Source: Alkalibacillus aidingensis
GTDB lineage: Bacteria > Bacillota > Bacilli > Bacillales > Alkalibacillaceae
Direction: 5' to 3'
DNA length: 64,000 bases
Assembly (NCBI RefSeq): GCF_014595945.1
Contig: NZ_JABXWU010000001.1
Coordinates: 496,001 to 560,000 of the forward strand
Made by a program: the position numbers and the translations under genes. Below, piece by piece: positions 28,769 through 38,273 of this stretch (the stretch's first letter is position 1; every line of letters starts with the position of its first letter). A model generated the notes under the pieces. It saw only the letters and a program-made list of their open reading frames with translations. It was not told the DNA's origin and searched no databases.

Positions 28769-28796
28769 ATTCTAAACAAAAATACGTATAAAGCAA
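28769..28796 (-). promoter_or_regulatory. Predicted sigma-A promoter of hbs
   Basis: Minus-strand TTGCTT, 16-base spacer, TAGAAT about 170 bases before the hbs start. The 390-base gap between spoIVA and hbs is very A+T-rich and otherwise holds only the spoIVA terminator. B. subtilis hbs has more than one promoter, so others may exist. Confidence 0.4.
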
Positions 28797-29021
28797 TTTT
28801 TATTAACTTTAAATTTTTGAAGCCTTGCCATATGTAGGGATAGCAGTTTTTTCTAGCTATTGTATTTGCATATTATCATATGCTATATCGTCTTTCAACA
28901 CGAAAATGCATGAAATCAGTGTTTTTATCATATTTTTGGGTATTTTGTCTCATAATTAACCTAAATTTAGGCTCTATTAATAACGAGATTACAATGGGAT
29001 GTTTGATTAAAACAATAAAAA

Positions 29022-29052
29022 AAACAAGTGACACCATGTGTATCACTTGTTT
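29022..29052 (-). terminator. Terminator after spoIVA
   Basis: 10-bp stem AAACAAGTGA/TCACTTGTTT, extended by ACAC/GTGT with one bulged base, followed on the minus strand by eight T. Located 9 bases after the spoIVA stop. Confidence 0.88.
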
Positions 29053-29060
29053 GATAATTG

Positions 29061-30539
29061 TTATAAGATTATGGCTATTAATCCTCCACTGCCTTCGTTT
29101 ATAATTCTTTCTAAGGTATCCTTTAGTTTGTATCTTGCATGTTCAGGCATTAATGTTAGTTTGGCATGAATACCTTCCCTTACAATGGAGCTTAACGAAC
29201 GACCAAATATATCAGACTTCCAAATAGATAAAGGGTCCTCCTCAAAGTCTTGCATTAAATAACGAACTAACTCTTCACTTTGCTTCTCTGTACCTATGAT
29301 TGGTGCAAACTCTGACTCAACTTCAACTTTAATCATATGGATAGATGGAGCAACAGCCTTCAGTCTTACACCAAATCTAGAACCTTGCCTAATGATTTCA
29401 GGCTCTTCTAATCTCATGTCCTCAAGAGACGGGCTTGCAATTCCGTAGCCTGTTTGTTTAACCATAGCTAAAGCATCAGACACTTGGTCATACTCTCTTT
29501 TAGCATCGGTGTAATCTTGTAATAATTCTAACAAGTGGTCCTTGCCTCTTATTTCAACACCGACAATTTCGTTTAGAATTTGATCGTACAACTCATCAGA
29601 AGCGTACAGATCAATCTCTGCTACTCCTTCTCCCATTTCCATACCTGCCATTCTTGCTTCTGTGATGAAGTCATAATCATAAAATTCACCTACGACTCGG
29701 TCAACGTCTCGTAACCGTTTAATGTTCTGTACCGTGTCTTGGATGGCTTCTTGGAATTGTTTGCGAAGCCAATGATCTTCTTTCAGAGACATAACCCAGC
29801 TAGGTAGGTTAACATTAACTTCTAGAACTGGGAACTCATAAAGTGCTTCTCTTAGGATATTTTGAACATCGTCTTCTTGTAAATTTTCTACAGATACTGG
29901 TAGTACAGGTATATCATACTCTTCTGCCAGCTCTTCTCTTAAAGAGCTTGTTTCAAAATGATGAGGTTGACTAGAGTTGAGTACCATGATGAATGGTTTG
30001 CCTACATCTTTTAATTCTTCAACAACCTGTCTTTCAGCTTCTACATAATCTTCTCTTGGTATGTCACCAAAAGAACCATCAGTCGTAACAACAACACCTA
30101 TGGTTGAGTGTTCTTGAATGACTTTTCGTGTCCCCATTTCTGCTGCGTCATGAAATGGGATCGCTTCTTCATACCATGGAGTATGAATCATTCTAGGTCC
30201 ATTTTCATCTTCAAAACCTTGAGCTCCATCAACCGTATACCCGACACAATCTACCAGACGAACTTTTACATCTAATCCATCATCTACTGTTAACTCAACA
30301 GCATGATTTGGAATGAACTTAGGCTCAGTAGTCATAATTGTTCTTCCAGCAGCACTTTGAGGCAATTCATCTTTTGCGCGTTCCCTCTCTTGTTCATCTG
30401 CCATATTCGGTAAAACAACTAAATCCATAAACCGTTTAATAAATGTTGATTTACCAGTACGTACTGCTCCTACGACACCTAAATAAATGTCTCCGTTCGT
30501 CCGTCTAGATATGTCATGAAACACGTCAAACTTTTCCAT
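29061..30539 (-). CDS. spoIVA: Stage IV sporulation protein A (spore coat morphogenetic ATPase)
   Basis: 492 residues from ATG 30539, exactly the B. subtilis length. GTPase-derived ATPase domain with Walker A GAVRTGKSTFIKRF, a switch-like DCVGYTVDGAQGF and the NSSQPHH region, then middle and C-terminal domains ending in GGLIAIIL, the tail that anchors to SpoVM on the forespore surface. It polymerises to form the basement layer of the coat. GGAGGGATAAA precedes the ATG. A sigma-E-like promoter lies upstream at 30594-30623. Confidence 0.97.
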   Translation of the reverse strand: MEKFDVFHDISRRTNGDIYLGVVGAVRTGKSTFIKRFMDLVVLPNMADEQERERAKDELPQSAAGRTIMTTEPKFIPNHAVELTVDDGLDVKVRLVDCVGYTVDGAQGFEDENGPRMIHTPWYEEAIPFHDAAEMGTRKVIQEHSTIGVVVTTDGSFGDIPREDYVEAERQVVEELKDVGKPFIMVLNSSQPHHFETSSLREELAEEYDIPVLPVSVENLQEDDVQNILREALYEFPVLEVNVNLPSWVMSLKEDHWLRKQFQEAIQDTVQNIKRLRDVDRVVGEFYDYDFITEARMAGMEMGEGVAEIDLYASDELYDQILNEIVGVEIRGKDHLLELLQDYTDAKREYDQVSDALAMVKQTGYGIASPSLEDMRLEEPEIIRQGSRFGVRLKAVAPSIHMIKVEVESEFAPIIGTEKQSEELVRYLMQDFEEDPLSIWKSDIFGRSLSSIVREGIHAKLTLMPEHARYKLKDTLERIINEGSGGLIAIIL

Positions 30540-30593
30540 TTTATCCCTCCGACCTGATCCATTATCGACCACTTGTTATGATTTGGCACTACT

Positions 30594-30623
30594 AATTTAT
30601 GTCGTTGTCCTAATCAAATATGA
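30594..30623 (-). promoter_or_regulatory. Sigma-E-like promoter of spoIVA
   Basis: Minus strand reads TCATATT, 15-base spacer, CATAAATT, close to the sigma-E consensus (KMATATT, N14-15, CATACANT). It lies about 55 bases before the spoIVA start. spoIVA is a known sigma-E regulon member in B. subtilis. Confidence 0.65.
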
Positions 30624-30638
30624 CTTAATTCATAAAAA

Positions 30639-30676
30639 AATAGAGATTCTATTCAGCTTATAATAGAATCTCTATT
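30639..30676 (-). terminator. Terminator after yphF
   Basis: 15-bp perfect stem AATAGAGATTCTATT/AATAGAATCTCTATT with 8-base loop. On the minus strand it runs into TTTTTTTATG. Confidence 0.88.
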
Positions 30677-30691
30677 CAATCATCCTCATAT

Positions 30692-31414
30692 TTAGTCATC
30701 ATCTATTTCAGATGTTAATTCAATCTGATCATTTTCAAGGATCATCTTCGGGGAATATGCTGGTACAATAGGGTAATAATCTAACAGTAAATAACGTAAA
30801 TCACCCTCATATGAATCTATACCTTCTCTTTCAAGTAATTGATATACTTCGGGGCGATAATCGACCACTGCCTCACCTGATCTGGACATTATAATATCCA
30901 GCTCTTGATTAGTATACGGACTAGTCACAACAGGTTCAACATTCATATTTATTCTATCTTCATTTAGTTTAAAATACCCATCCCCGACTGATTCACCATA
31001 TGGAGGATGTCCATTTTTACTACGATACATATTTATTTCATAATTAACAGATCTTAGCTTTTGTGAGATTCTTGTATCTGCGACTTTTACAATAGCTTCA
31101 TCCTCGGGGTCAACGATCACATAGGAATAAACGCCACCCTGTTCAAAAGCATTTCCAGGGGTTTCACCTAATAAATTTTCTTCTTTTAATAAGTTAAAAT
31201 TTACTGGGTATTTAATCAATAACGGAGTCTCTTGATCTCTTGTTTGAATGGGTAATAGTCCATTATGGAGCTCTTGGTATTCATGAACGGCATCTTGAAC
31301 CCGATTTAACTGTTCTTCATTTGTTGCTTGATTTTCAGTCCGTTGCTCGTTCGGATACAAGCAGGCTGATAATAGCAAGGTAGACAATATAATTGTCACG
31401 ATTTTAAGCTTCAT
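30692..31414 (-). CDS. yphF: Lipoprotein YphF
   Basis: About 240 residues. Signal peptide with a lipobox LLLSAC places the lipid-modified cysteine near residue 18, so the protein is anchored to the outer face of the membrane. The rest is acidic and soluble; segments such as YRSKNGHPPYGE and PYTNQELDIIMSRSGEAVVDYRP (read in parts) suggest a repeated type II pseudopilin-like or PepSY-like fold, but I cannot assign a function. The second ATG (31414) has the better ribosome-site spacing. yphF-yphE order beside spoIVA matches B. subtilis. Confidence 0.8.
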   Translation of the reverse strand: MKLKIVTIILSTLLLSACLYPNEQRTENQATNEEQLNRVQDAVHEYQELHNGLLPIQTRDQETPLLIKYPVNFNLLKEENLLGETPGNAFEQGGVYSYVIVDPEDEAIVKVADTRISQKLRSVNYEINMYRSKNGHPPYGESVGDGYFKLNEDRINMNVEPVVTSPYTNQELDIIMSRSGEAVVDYRPEVYQLLEREGIDSYEGDLRYLLLDYYPIVPAYSPKMILENDQIELTSEIDDD

Positions 31415-31428
31415 AGTCATCCCTCTCT

Positions 31429-31629
31429 TTATGCCGGTGTTGGCCCACTAAATACAATGAAGAATATGATAAAGCCTCCGACAAGCATACAAATGTAAGC
31501 TAATGCAGTAACAATACCACTAATAATTCCGGTTAATTTGTGTCTGGCCAATAAGATTAACCCAGTTGCTAAAAATAATAAAATCATGCCCGCAAAAGAT
31601 ATGTACATCCTTAACATTGGTTCTGACAT
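31429..31629 (-). CDS. yphE: Small membrane protein YphE (DUF2768)
   Basis: 66 residues with two membrane segments (about 8-27 and 34-61) linked by RHKLTGI. Matches DUF2768 in size and position. Function unknown. Lies 14 bases before yphF and is probably co-transcribed with it. Confidence 0.82.
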   Translation of the reverse strand: MSEPMLRMYISFAGMILLFLATGLILLARHKLTGIISGIVTALAYICMLVGGFIIFFIVFSGPTPA

Positions 31630-31720
31630 AACTTACGTCCTCTCTTTCCTAAGGCTTGTTCGTTCAGATTATAACATGAATTAAAAAAATAACTAAAAAT
31701 AGAGCCTGTCTACACATTTA

Positions 31721-31750
31721 AAAAGAGGTGTAGGGGCGTACACCTCTTTT
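31721..31750 (-). terminator. Terminator after the spoVIF-like gene
   Basis: 12-bp perfect stem AAAAGAGGTGTA/TACACCTCTTTT with 6-base loop, running into TTTTTAAATG on the minus strand and TTTTGAC on the plus strand. Confidence 0.8.
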
Positions 31751-31842
31751 GACTAACTCCTCACAAGTAGCTCAATATTCTATTACATTCCATCATATGA
31801 AGTTTACCATAGCTACGCCAAGTCCTCTTGCCCAAAAAGTAA

Positions 31843-32106
31843 CTATTTTTTGAAAATCTGTTGTAGTGTTGAATAATCTATTGAGTGGTTTTTCTTCACA
31901 ATTAAGTCTACTAAATGATCTTCCTTCTGCTGACTCATTGGTCTATTAGCCATTTTTGCTAGTCGACGAACTAAACCTCTTACAGTTTGTTCATCCGAAA
32001 AGTCTGCATTTTGCATTGATTGTGCTACTTGCATGATTTCTTCCGGTGAAATATTGGCCTTTTTATTTAAGTGTTCAAAAATTGACTGTTGAAAGTCTTG
32101 GTTCAT
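31843..32106 (-). CDS. Stage VI sporulation protein F-like
   Basis: 87 residues from ATG 32106, preceded by an excellent AAGGAGG. The pattern NISPEEIMQVAQSMQNADF followed by DEQTVRGLVRRLAKMANRPMS (read in parts) closely resembles B. subtilis SpoVIF (YjcC), a coat-assembly factor made late under sigma-K. In B. subtilis spoVIF is not at this locus, so this may be the orthologue relocated or a paralogue; no symbol is given for that reason. Confidence 0.78.
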   Translation of the reverse strand: MNQDFQQSIFEHLNKKANISPEEIMQVAQSMQNADFSDEQTVRGLVRRLAKMANRPMSQQKEDHLVDLIVKKNHSIDYSTLQQIFKK

Positions 32107-32212
32107 GCAGAAACCTCCTTCACTGAATGCATTCGTAATAATATATGCAAACAGAAAGAAGGTGTTCAATGCTTGAAGAAATCTAGAGGCCCATCACATA
32201 TTTAATTAGTGA

Positions 32213-33220
32213 TTAATTTTCCACTTCCTGTGTTTTTCCACGGTTCATTAACTGATCAACTACCTGCTTTGGATCTTTTTCGTGTACTAATAACTCATAT
32301 AGTCCATTAGTAATTGGCATATCAACACCTAACTTTTCGGAAAGCTGATAGGCAGCTTTCGTAGTACGAACGCCTTCTACAACCATACCCATTTGATCTA
32401 AAACGTCTTGTAGTACGTAACCTTTACCTAACATATTACCTGCTCGCCAATTTCGACTATGTTGACTTGTACAAGTAACAATGAGATCTCCAACTCCCGT
32501 TAAACCAGCAAATGTTAATGGATTAGCCTCAAGTTCACTGCCTAACCTCGCAATTTCTGCTAAACCTCTTGTAATTAAGGCGGCTTTAGCATTATCTCCA
32601 TAACCCAAACCATCGGAGATCCCTGCTCCTAATGCAATAATGTTCTTTAACGCTCCACCGATTTCAACACCAACTAGATCTTCGTTTGTATAAACGCGAA
32701 AATTCTCATTCATAAATAAGTCCTGTGTTTTTTCTGCCTGATCAATTTGAAGCGATGAAGCCGTCACCGTTGTCGGTTGTCTTTCACCAACTTCTTCTGC
32801 GTGACTTGGCCCTGATAGAACAACAATCTTCTGTCCAAATGATTCGCCCAATTCCTCTGTCATCATTTCTGAAATCCGTTTATTGGTCTCAGGCTCAATT
32901 CCTTTGGATGCATGAATAATTAATTGATCGTCATTTAAAAATGGTTTTACTTGTTGACATACGTCTCTAATCGCCTTCGTTGGCACAACAAATAAAACAG
33001 CATCGGCATCTTTAACGGCTTTTTCCAATTGATGGCAAGCTACAATTTGTTCATCTAGTTTTACACCGGGTAGATACTGTTTATTTTCCTTATCCTGATT
33101 TATCTGATTAACTTGTTCCTCTCTGTGTGACCATAGCTTCACTCGATGGTTATTATCGGCTAATACAGTGGATAAAGCCGTTCCCCAACTACCTGCACCT
33201 AAAATAGCTATTGTTCTCAC
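32213..33220 (-). CDS. gpsA: Glycerol-3-phosphate dehydrogenase [NAD(P)+]
   Basis: Reduces dihydroxyacetone phosphate to sn-glycerol 3-phosphate for phospholipids. About 335 residues from GTG 33220 (VRTIAILGAGSWGTALS), chosen because GGGGGTGG lies 5 bases upstream and because it matches the usual N-terminus. Rossmann motif GAGSWGTA, LSGPSHAEEV, and the catalytic lysine segment GGALKNIIALGAGISDG are present. Follows der by 16 bases. Confidence 0.94.
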   Translation of the reverse strand: MRTIAILGAGSWGTALSTVLADNNHRVKLWSHREEQVNQINQDKENKQYLPGVKLDEQIVACHQLEKAVKDADAVLFVVPTKAIRDVCQQVKPFLNDDQLIIHASKGIEPETNKRISEMMTEELGESFGQKIVVLSGPSHAEEVGERQPTTVTASSLQIDQAEKTQDLFMNENFRVYTNEDLVGVEIGGALKNIIALGAGISDGLGYGDNAKAALITRGLAEIARLGSELEANPLTFAGLTGVGDLIVTCTSQHSRNWRAGNMLGKGYVLQDVLDQMGMVVEGVRTTKAAYQLSEKLGVDMPITNGLYELLVHEKDPKQVVDQLMNRGKTQEVEN

Positions 33221-33236
33221 ACTTGCCACCCCCACT

Positions 33237-34547
33237 TTAAGATCTTTGTCTAGCATAAATTTTAATCGGTGTCCCTTCAAAACCAAATGCTTCACGAATA
33301 CGGTTTTCTAAAAAGCGCTCATAAGTAAAATGCATCAGTGAAGGATCATTAACAAACACCACAAACGTTGGTGGCTTAGTTGCGACTTGTGTTGTATATA
33401 AGATTTTCAGCTTCTGCCCTTTAATTGACGGAGTTGGATTGATCGCCAGTGAATCTTCAATAACTTCATTTAATAAATTAGTCTTCACTCTTTTAGAATG
33501 GTTCTCACTAGCTTCGATCACTTTCGGTAATAATGTGTGTATTCTTTTCGTTGTTTTAGCTGATAAGAATACAACCGGAGCATAAGACAGGTATTGAAAC
33601 TGTTTACGAATTTCTTCTTCAAACTTCTTCATCGTGTCTTGTTCACGATCAACCGTATCCCACTTGTTAACCACAATAACTATTGCTTTTCCTGCTTCAT
33701 GAGCATGGCCAGCAATCCTTTTATCCTGTTCAATAATTCCTGTATCAGCATCAATGACTACTAATACAACATCAGACCGTTCAATGGCCTTTAACGCGCG
33801 TAACACACTATATTTCTCTGTTGATTCATAAACTTTCCCACGCTTACGCATCCCAGCAGTATCAATGATGGTAAAATCTCGATCTTCTCTTGTAAATGAT
33901 GTATCGATCGCATCCTTAGTAGTACCAGCTATATTACTAACAATGACACGGTCCTCGCCAAGTAAAGCGTTAACTAAAGATGACTTACCCACGTTAGGAC
34001 GTCCGATTAATGAAAAATATATGCGATCTTCATCTTCTTCCTGTTCAATTTCTGTTGGGAAGTGCTTGACCACTTCATCTAATACGTCCCCTAAACCTAA
34101 ACCATGTGTTCCTGAAACAGGAAATGGCTGTCCAAGCCCGAGTGAATAATATTCGTAGAGTAAATCTTGCATCTCATAGTTATCAATTTTATTAACAGCT
34201 AATACAACAGGTTTATTTGATTTAAAAAGCATCTTAGCTACTTCTTCATCTGAAGCAGTAATCCCTTCACGTCCATTGACTAAAAAGATAATTACATCTG
34301 CCTCATTGATGGCAATTTCTGCTTGCTCTCTTATTTGCACAATAAGTGGTTCATCACTTAAATCAATCCCACCTGTATCAATGACATTAAATGATGTATT
34401 TAACCATTCTGCTTCTGCATAAATACGATCACGCGTGACTCCTGGGACATCTTCCACAATGGAAATTCTTTCACCAACTAAACGATTAAAAATAGTTGAT
34501 TTTCCTACGTTCGGTCTACCGACAATCGCGACTACTGATTTTCTCAT
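33237..34547 (-). CDS. der: Ribosome-assembly GTPase Der (EngA)
   Basis: 436 residues, the B. subtilis length. Two tandem GTPase domains: [14 protein letters not shown] with DTGG and NKID, then [16 protein letters not shown] with DTAG and NKWD, followed by the KH-like C-terminal domain ([27 protein letters not shown]). Essential for 50S maturation. The second ATG (34547) has correct spacing from AAAGGA. Confidence 0.97.
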   Translation of the reverse strand: MRKSVVAIVGRPNVGKSTIFNRLVGERISIVEDVPGVTRDRIYAEAEWLNTSFNVIDTGGIDLSDEPLIVQIREQAEIAINEADVIIFLVNGREGITASDEEVAKMLFKSNKPVVLAVNKIDNYEMQDLLYEYYSLGLGQPFPVSGTHGLGLGDVLDEVVKHFPTEIEQEEDEDRIYFSLIGRPNVGKSSLVNALLGEDRVIVSNIAGTTKDAIDTSFTREDRDFTIIDTAGMRKRGKVYESTEKYSVLRALKAIERSDVVLVVIDADTGIIEQDKRIAGHAHEAGKAIVIVVNKWDTVDREQDTMKKFEEEIRKQFQYLSYAPVVFLSAKTTKRIHTLLPKVIEASENHSKRVKTNLLNEVIEDSLAINPTPSIKGQKLKILYTTQVATKPPTFVVFVNDPSLMHFTYERFLENRIREAFGFEGTPIKIYARQRS

Positions 34548-34676
34548 TCTTCTCATTCCTTTATGTCTTGCTATTGTCCATTATTATAACCAACGTTTCA
34601 TGATATAGAAGAAGAAAAGAGTGGCCAAAAGCCACCCAAAATTTTTATTGGCCTATATTCTAAACAGCAAAGTGTT

Positions 34677-34982
34677 TATTGCACAAAAGCAATATGATGT
34701 TCATTAACTTTTTGTTGTTGGTCAGTGTTTCTCAATGACGTTTTGCGCTTCAAACGGTGGTGAAACGTCATCGAAAGAGCGTCTCACTTACGTTTTGCGC
34801 TTCAAACGGTGGTGAAACGTCATCGAAAGGGCGCCTCGCTTACGTTTTGCGCTTCAACCAGTGGTGAAATGTCATCGAGAGAGCGTCTCGCTTACGTTTT
34901 GGACTTCACACGAGGTCAAAACGTCATTGAGAGACCAAGAACGTCTGAGTGTTAATGAACATTCTCCATCTTTTGTGCAATA
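34677..34982. repeat. Intergenic element A: nested inverted repeats enclosing four 52-bp hairpin units
   Basis: Fills most of the gap between ypfD and der. Outer arms: TATTGCACAAAAG (34677-34689) pairs perfectly with 34970-34982; ATGTTCATTAAC (34697-34708) with 34951-34962; TCTCAATGACGTTTTG (34730-34745) with 34917-34932. Inside, units begin with ACGTTTTG at 34738, 34790, 34842 and 34894, an exact 52-base period. Each unit carries an internal pair such as ACGTTT/AAACGT. The end motif recurs in elements B and C. No open frame is convincing. A short hairpin (34621-34635, GTGGC/GCCAC) lies between it and der. Family not recognised. Confidence 0.85.
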
Positions 34983-35010
34983 GCCAACCTTGAAAAAGCG
35001 TTTAGTTATT

Positions 35011-36150
35011 TTATTTGTTAAAATCTTTCAATTGGTCACCGATTAAGTCTCCTAATTGGAAAGAATGATCATCATCTTTTTGATATTTTTCAACTTCCGC
35101 ATGCTCTTTAGCTTCTTCAACTTCTTTAATACTTAGTGAAATTCGTTTTTCCTTTTCATTCACATCTAGCACTTTAACTTGTACTTTTTGGCCGACTTTC
35201 AACACTTCTTGAGGTGAGCCAATATGTTCTTTGGATATTTCAGATACGTGCACTAAACCTTCTACTTGTGGTTGTACTTCAACAAATGCACCAAAATTAA
35301 CAAGCCTCTTAACCGTACCTTCCACAATTGAACCAACTTGAACTTTATCCTTAATACCAGCCCAAGGTCCAGGTTGCATTTCTTTTATAGACAACCCAAT
35401 GCGTTCTGTATCACGGTCGACTGTAATCACTTTAACTTTAACCTGCTGTCCAACCTCAACAACATCCTCAGCTTTATCAACATGGTCGTGCGATAGTTGA
35501 GAAATATGGATTAACCCATCTAGTCCTCCTAAATCAACAAAAACACCGAATGAGGCAATTCTTTGAACTACCCCTTCAACGATATCTCCTGGCTCAATTT
35601 GTTGAATAACCTGTTGCCTTCTTTTTTCCTGCTCTAATTCGGTAACGGCTCGATGTGAAAGGATGACACGGTTACGTTCTTGATCTATTTCAATAATTTT
35701 TACTGAAAGTGTTTTACCTTTGTAGTTACTTAAATCATCAACATAATAGGTTTCAACGTGTGATGCCGGAATAAATCCACGAACGCCTACATTTACAATT
35801 AGTCCTGCATCGACAACTTCCGTTACTTCAGCTTCAATGGTTTCTTCCTTTTCATATTTTTCTAATAGGTCATCCCATGCAAGTTGTTGGTCTTTTGCTT
35901 TTTTAGATAGGATAATGGCTTCCTCTTCTACTTTGATAACGATCGCATTAAATACATCACCTTCAGATAGAACCTCACTGGTATGATCTACATGTAGATG
36001 AGAAAGTTCTGAGATAGGGATAATACCATCATACTTACCACCTATATCAACAACTACTTGTTTTTCTTCTAGTTTAACAACCGTAGCTTGAACTTCATCC
36101 CCTACATTTATAACCTTTTCATTCATATTTTCATGACCTTCACTCATCAT
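35011..36150 (-). CDS. ypfD: S1-domain RNA-binding protein YpfD (RpsA-like)
   Basis: 379 residues with four S1 RNA-binding repeats, each about 70-75 residues (GDEVQATVVKLEEKQ, ETIEAEVTEVVDAGL, GDIVEGVVQRIASFGVFVD, GSIVEGTVKRLVNFGAFVE). The C-terminal GDLIGDQLKDF tail is as in B. subtilis YpfD. Related to ribosomal protein S1 but shorter, and not a stable ribosomal protein in Bacillus. Two adjacent ATGs follow AAGGAGGAG; 36147 is an equally good start. fni, found next to it in B. subtilis, is absent. Confidence 0.92.
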   Translation of the reverse strand: MMSEGHENMNEKVINVGDEVQATVVKLEEKQVVVDIGGKYDGIIPISELSHLHVDHTSEVLSEGDVFNAIVIKVEEEAIILSKKAKDQQLAWDDLLEKYEKEETIEAEVTEVVDAGLIVNVGVRGFIPASHVETYYVDDLSNYKGKTLSVKIIEIDQERNRVILSHRAVTELEQEKRRQQVIQQIEPGDIVEGVVQRIASFGVFVDLGGLDGLIHISQLSHDHVDKAEDVVEVGQQVKVKVITVDRDTERIGLSIKEMQPGPWAGIKDKVQVGSIVEGTVKRLVNFGAFVEVQPQVEGLVHVSEISKEHIGSPQEVLKVGQKVQVKVLDVNEKEKRISLSIKEVEEAKEHAEVEKYQKDDDHSFQLGDLIGDQLKDFNK

Positions 36151-36217
36151 GACTCCTCCTTCTTCCTCATGTCAGATCTTAATTATTTATGTAGTTAATA
36201 ATAATTAAATCATAACA

Positions 36218-36820
36218 TCATTTTTGATATTCATCTAATAAAGACTGTATATTCTCCATAATTTCATCAGTAACTACTTGGGCTGATGGCTTCTCACCTT
36301 CTAGAGATTTAAATTCTATTGGTTTACCGTATACTACAGTTAATGGTTTAAAATATTGATAAGGTCCAATGATTGCACATGGAATCACCTTTGCATCTGA
36401 TCTCATTGCGAAGAATCCTGCTCCAGCCAATCCTTGTTTTAATTGACCGTCCTTGCTGCGAGTACCTTCAGGGAATAACCCTAATGTATGACCCTCTTCC
36501 AATTGTTTTAAGCCATTGCGTAACGCATTTCTATCGCGCATACCACGTTTAACTGGAAACGCATTTAAGTTTCGGAGTAATAATCCAATGAATTTTTTTT
36601 CGAACAATTCTTCCTTAGCCATAAAACTAATATCTCGAGGACAAGTAATACCGACTACGGGTGGATCAAAATTAGAAATATGATTCGAGCAAACAATTAC
36701 CGGTCCATTTTTAGGTAGATTTTCTTTACCGATAACTTTAATACGAAAGAGTAATTTACATACTATTAAGACAGTGTATTTTGCAATTTTATAGACCATA
36801 TTCTTAAACTCCTTTAGCAT
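36218..36820 (-). CDS. plsC: 1-acyl-sn-glycerol-3-phosphate acyltransferase
   Basis: 200 residues. Acyltransferase box [10 protein letters not shown] (HX4D), block [10 protein letters not shown]-type region, block [13 protein letters not shown] and the substrate segment [13 protein letters not shown]. An N-terminal hydrophobic segment anchors it to the membrane. Converts lysophosphatidate to phosphatidate, downstream of GpsA's product. Its start overlaps the cmk 3' end by 17 bases. Confidence 0.93.
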   Translation of the reverse strand: MLKEFKNMVYKIAKYTVLIVCKLLFRIKVIGKENLPKNGPVIVCSNHISNFDPPVVGITCPRDISFMAKEELFEKKFIGLLLRNLNAFPVKRGMRDRNALRNGLKQLEEGHTLGLFPEGTRSKDGQLKQGLAGAGFFAMRSDAKVIPCAIIGPYQYFKPLTVVYGKPIEFKSLEGEKPSAQVVTDEIMENIQSLLDEYQK

Positions 36821-37478
36821 TAGTTTGACGTTTAATGATCGTCAAAATTTTATCTACTACCTTATCAATTGTTAAAGAAGTCGTATCAATTTCAATTGCA
36901 TCTTGAGCTTTGGTTAATGGTGCCATTTCTCGCTCAGAATCAATTTTATCACGCCGTTCAATTTCCTGTTTTAATTGTTCGAGGTTAGAATCCATACCTT
37001 GATCAAGGTTTTCTTTATGACGTCTTTCAGCCCGTTCAGTTACAGAAGCAACTAAAAATATTTTAACCTCTGCTTCAGGTAAGACATAGGTTCCAATATC
37101 ACGTCCGTCAACTACGACATTTGCCTCATCTGCAAGCTCTCTTTGCATTTGTACCATTTTCTCTCTAACTTTCTTATGTTTGGCTACAATGGACACATTA
37201 TTAGTTACATCGTCTTCTCTAATGGCTTTTGATACATTTTCGTCATTTAACAATACTTCTTGACCGTCCTCTTTATGGCGGAACGAAATCACAACATTTT
37301 GTGATAACTTAGCGAGGTCTTCTTCGTTTTCCAAGTCAATATTTTCTCTTAAGGCGGCCAGGGTTAAAGCCCGGTACATAGCGCCTGTATCAATATATAA
37401 ATAATTTAGTTGTTTAGCAATTTTTTTAGCAACAGTACTTTTACCTGCGGCTGCTGGTCCATCGATTGCTACTTTCAT
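36804..37478 (-). CDS. cmk: Cytidylate kinase
   Basis: 224 residues. Walker [35 protein letters not shown] (CMP site), [21 protein letters not shown] and the [10 protein letters not shown] lid are present. Phosphorylates CMP and dCMP. Between ypfA and plsC as in many Bacillaceae; the tiny ypfB of B. subtilis is not seen in the 37-base gap upstream. Confidence 0.96.
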   Translation of the reverse strand: MKVAIDGPAAAGKSTVAKKIAKQLNYLYIDTGAMYRALTLAALRENIDLENEEDLAKLSQNVVISFRHKEDGQEVLLNDENVSKAIREDDVTNNVSIVAKHKKVREKMVQMQRELADEANVVVDGRDIGTYVLPEAEVKIFLVASVTERAERRHKENLDQGMDSNLEQLKQEIERRDKIDSEREMAPLTKAQDAIEIDTTSLTIDKVVDKILTIIKRQTNAKGV

Positions 37479-37515
37479 CTTAATCCTCCTAAAAATTCTG
37501 TTTATGACTGTATTC

Positions 37516-38181
37516 CTATTTTGATACTCTAAGCTTCCTTCTTCTTTCTAATTGTTCGTCAAAACAATATTTTATAATCTTCTCTTGCGTCTCCTCTTTA
37601 ATTGATTTGAATTTAATAGATAATTTATATGTAGTTTCAAGGCCATCAATCACCGTATAACTTATAACCTCACCTTTCATGGAGAGGTAAGCATAATGGT
37701 TAATTTCAACTGGAAGAACAATCATAATATCCAGCTCTTCTCCCTGTTCAAATTGACAAGTATCAGCTCGAACAGCTACACCTCCACCACTGATGTCAAT
37801 TGTTCGAGAGATTAGTGGTTCTATATCGCGTTCTAATGAATAAATAGCAATATCAAGTGATTTATCAATTCTTACAAATTTTCTGCGTTGGATTTTAATC
37901 AATTCATCTTTTTTCGGATATGGAATTTCTAATACAGGAATCGTCAGCTTTTTACGACCTTTTATTTCCGTTTGAAACCTGTAGACTACTCCTTTACTAA
38001 TAAATGAGACTCTAATTTGTGATCCTTCTAAGAAATATCCTGTTCTCCCCGTGTCTTGATTAATTGGAAAATCCATAAATATTTTCTTTTTAGTTAAGTC
38101 AACAATAGTTGCTTGGAACGTCTCTTTGACTTCATTGTCTATAAATGTTTCAATGGTTAGCTTCATACCAACTGAAAACAT
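37516..38181 (-). CDS. ypfA: c-di-GMP-binding PilZ protein (MotI/DgrA, YpfA)
   Basis: About 221 residues: an N-terminal YcgR-like flagellar-brake domain, then a PilZ domain with the c-di-GMP residues in RRKFVRI (RxxxR) and DISGGGVAV (D/NxSxxG). The B. subtilis homologue, bound to c-di-GMP, acts on the flagellar stator MotA to slow motility; that role is inferred here. ATG at 38181 is 8 bases after the GGGG site; an in-frame GTG two codons upstream is too close to it. With cheR this suggests a motile cell. Confidence 0.9.
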   Translation of the reverse strand: MFSVGMKLTIETFIDNEVKETFQATIVDLTKKKIFMDFPINQDTGRTGYFLEGSQIRVSFISKGVVYRFQTEIKGRKKLTIPVLEIPYPKKDELIKIQRRKFVRIDKSLDIAIYSLERDIEPLISRTIDISGGGVAVRADTCQFEQGEELDIMIVLPVEINHYAYLSMKGEVISYTVIDGLETTYKLSIKFKSIKEETQEKIIKYCFDEQLERRRKLRVSK

Positions 38182-38233
38182 ACTCACTTCCCCTTTTACC
38201 CGAGTTAATCTTATTATGACAAAAAAGTATAAA

Positions 38234-38262
38234 AAGGAAAAGACAAACTTTGTCTTTTCCTT
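38234..38262 (-). terminator. Terminator after ypeB
   Basis: 14-bp perfect inverted repeat AAGGAAAAGACAAA/TTTGTCTTTTCCTT around one base. The minus strand runs into TTTTTATAC. It lies 11 bases after the ypeB stop. Confidence 0.8.
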
Positions 38263-38273
38263 AGTTATTTGTG

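Noticed and set aside
28880-29104. Plus-strand open frame of 74 codons between hbs and spoIVA
   Set aside because: No ribosome site, composition follows the A+T-rich intergenic region, and it runs through the spoIVA terminator and into spoIVA.
34738-34932. Regular 52-base repeats considered as a CRISPR array
   Set aside because: There is no alternation of an invariant repeat with unique spacers; whole units are similar, each is internally self-complementary, and no cas genes are nearby.
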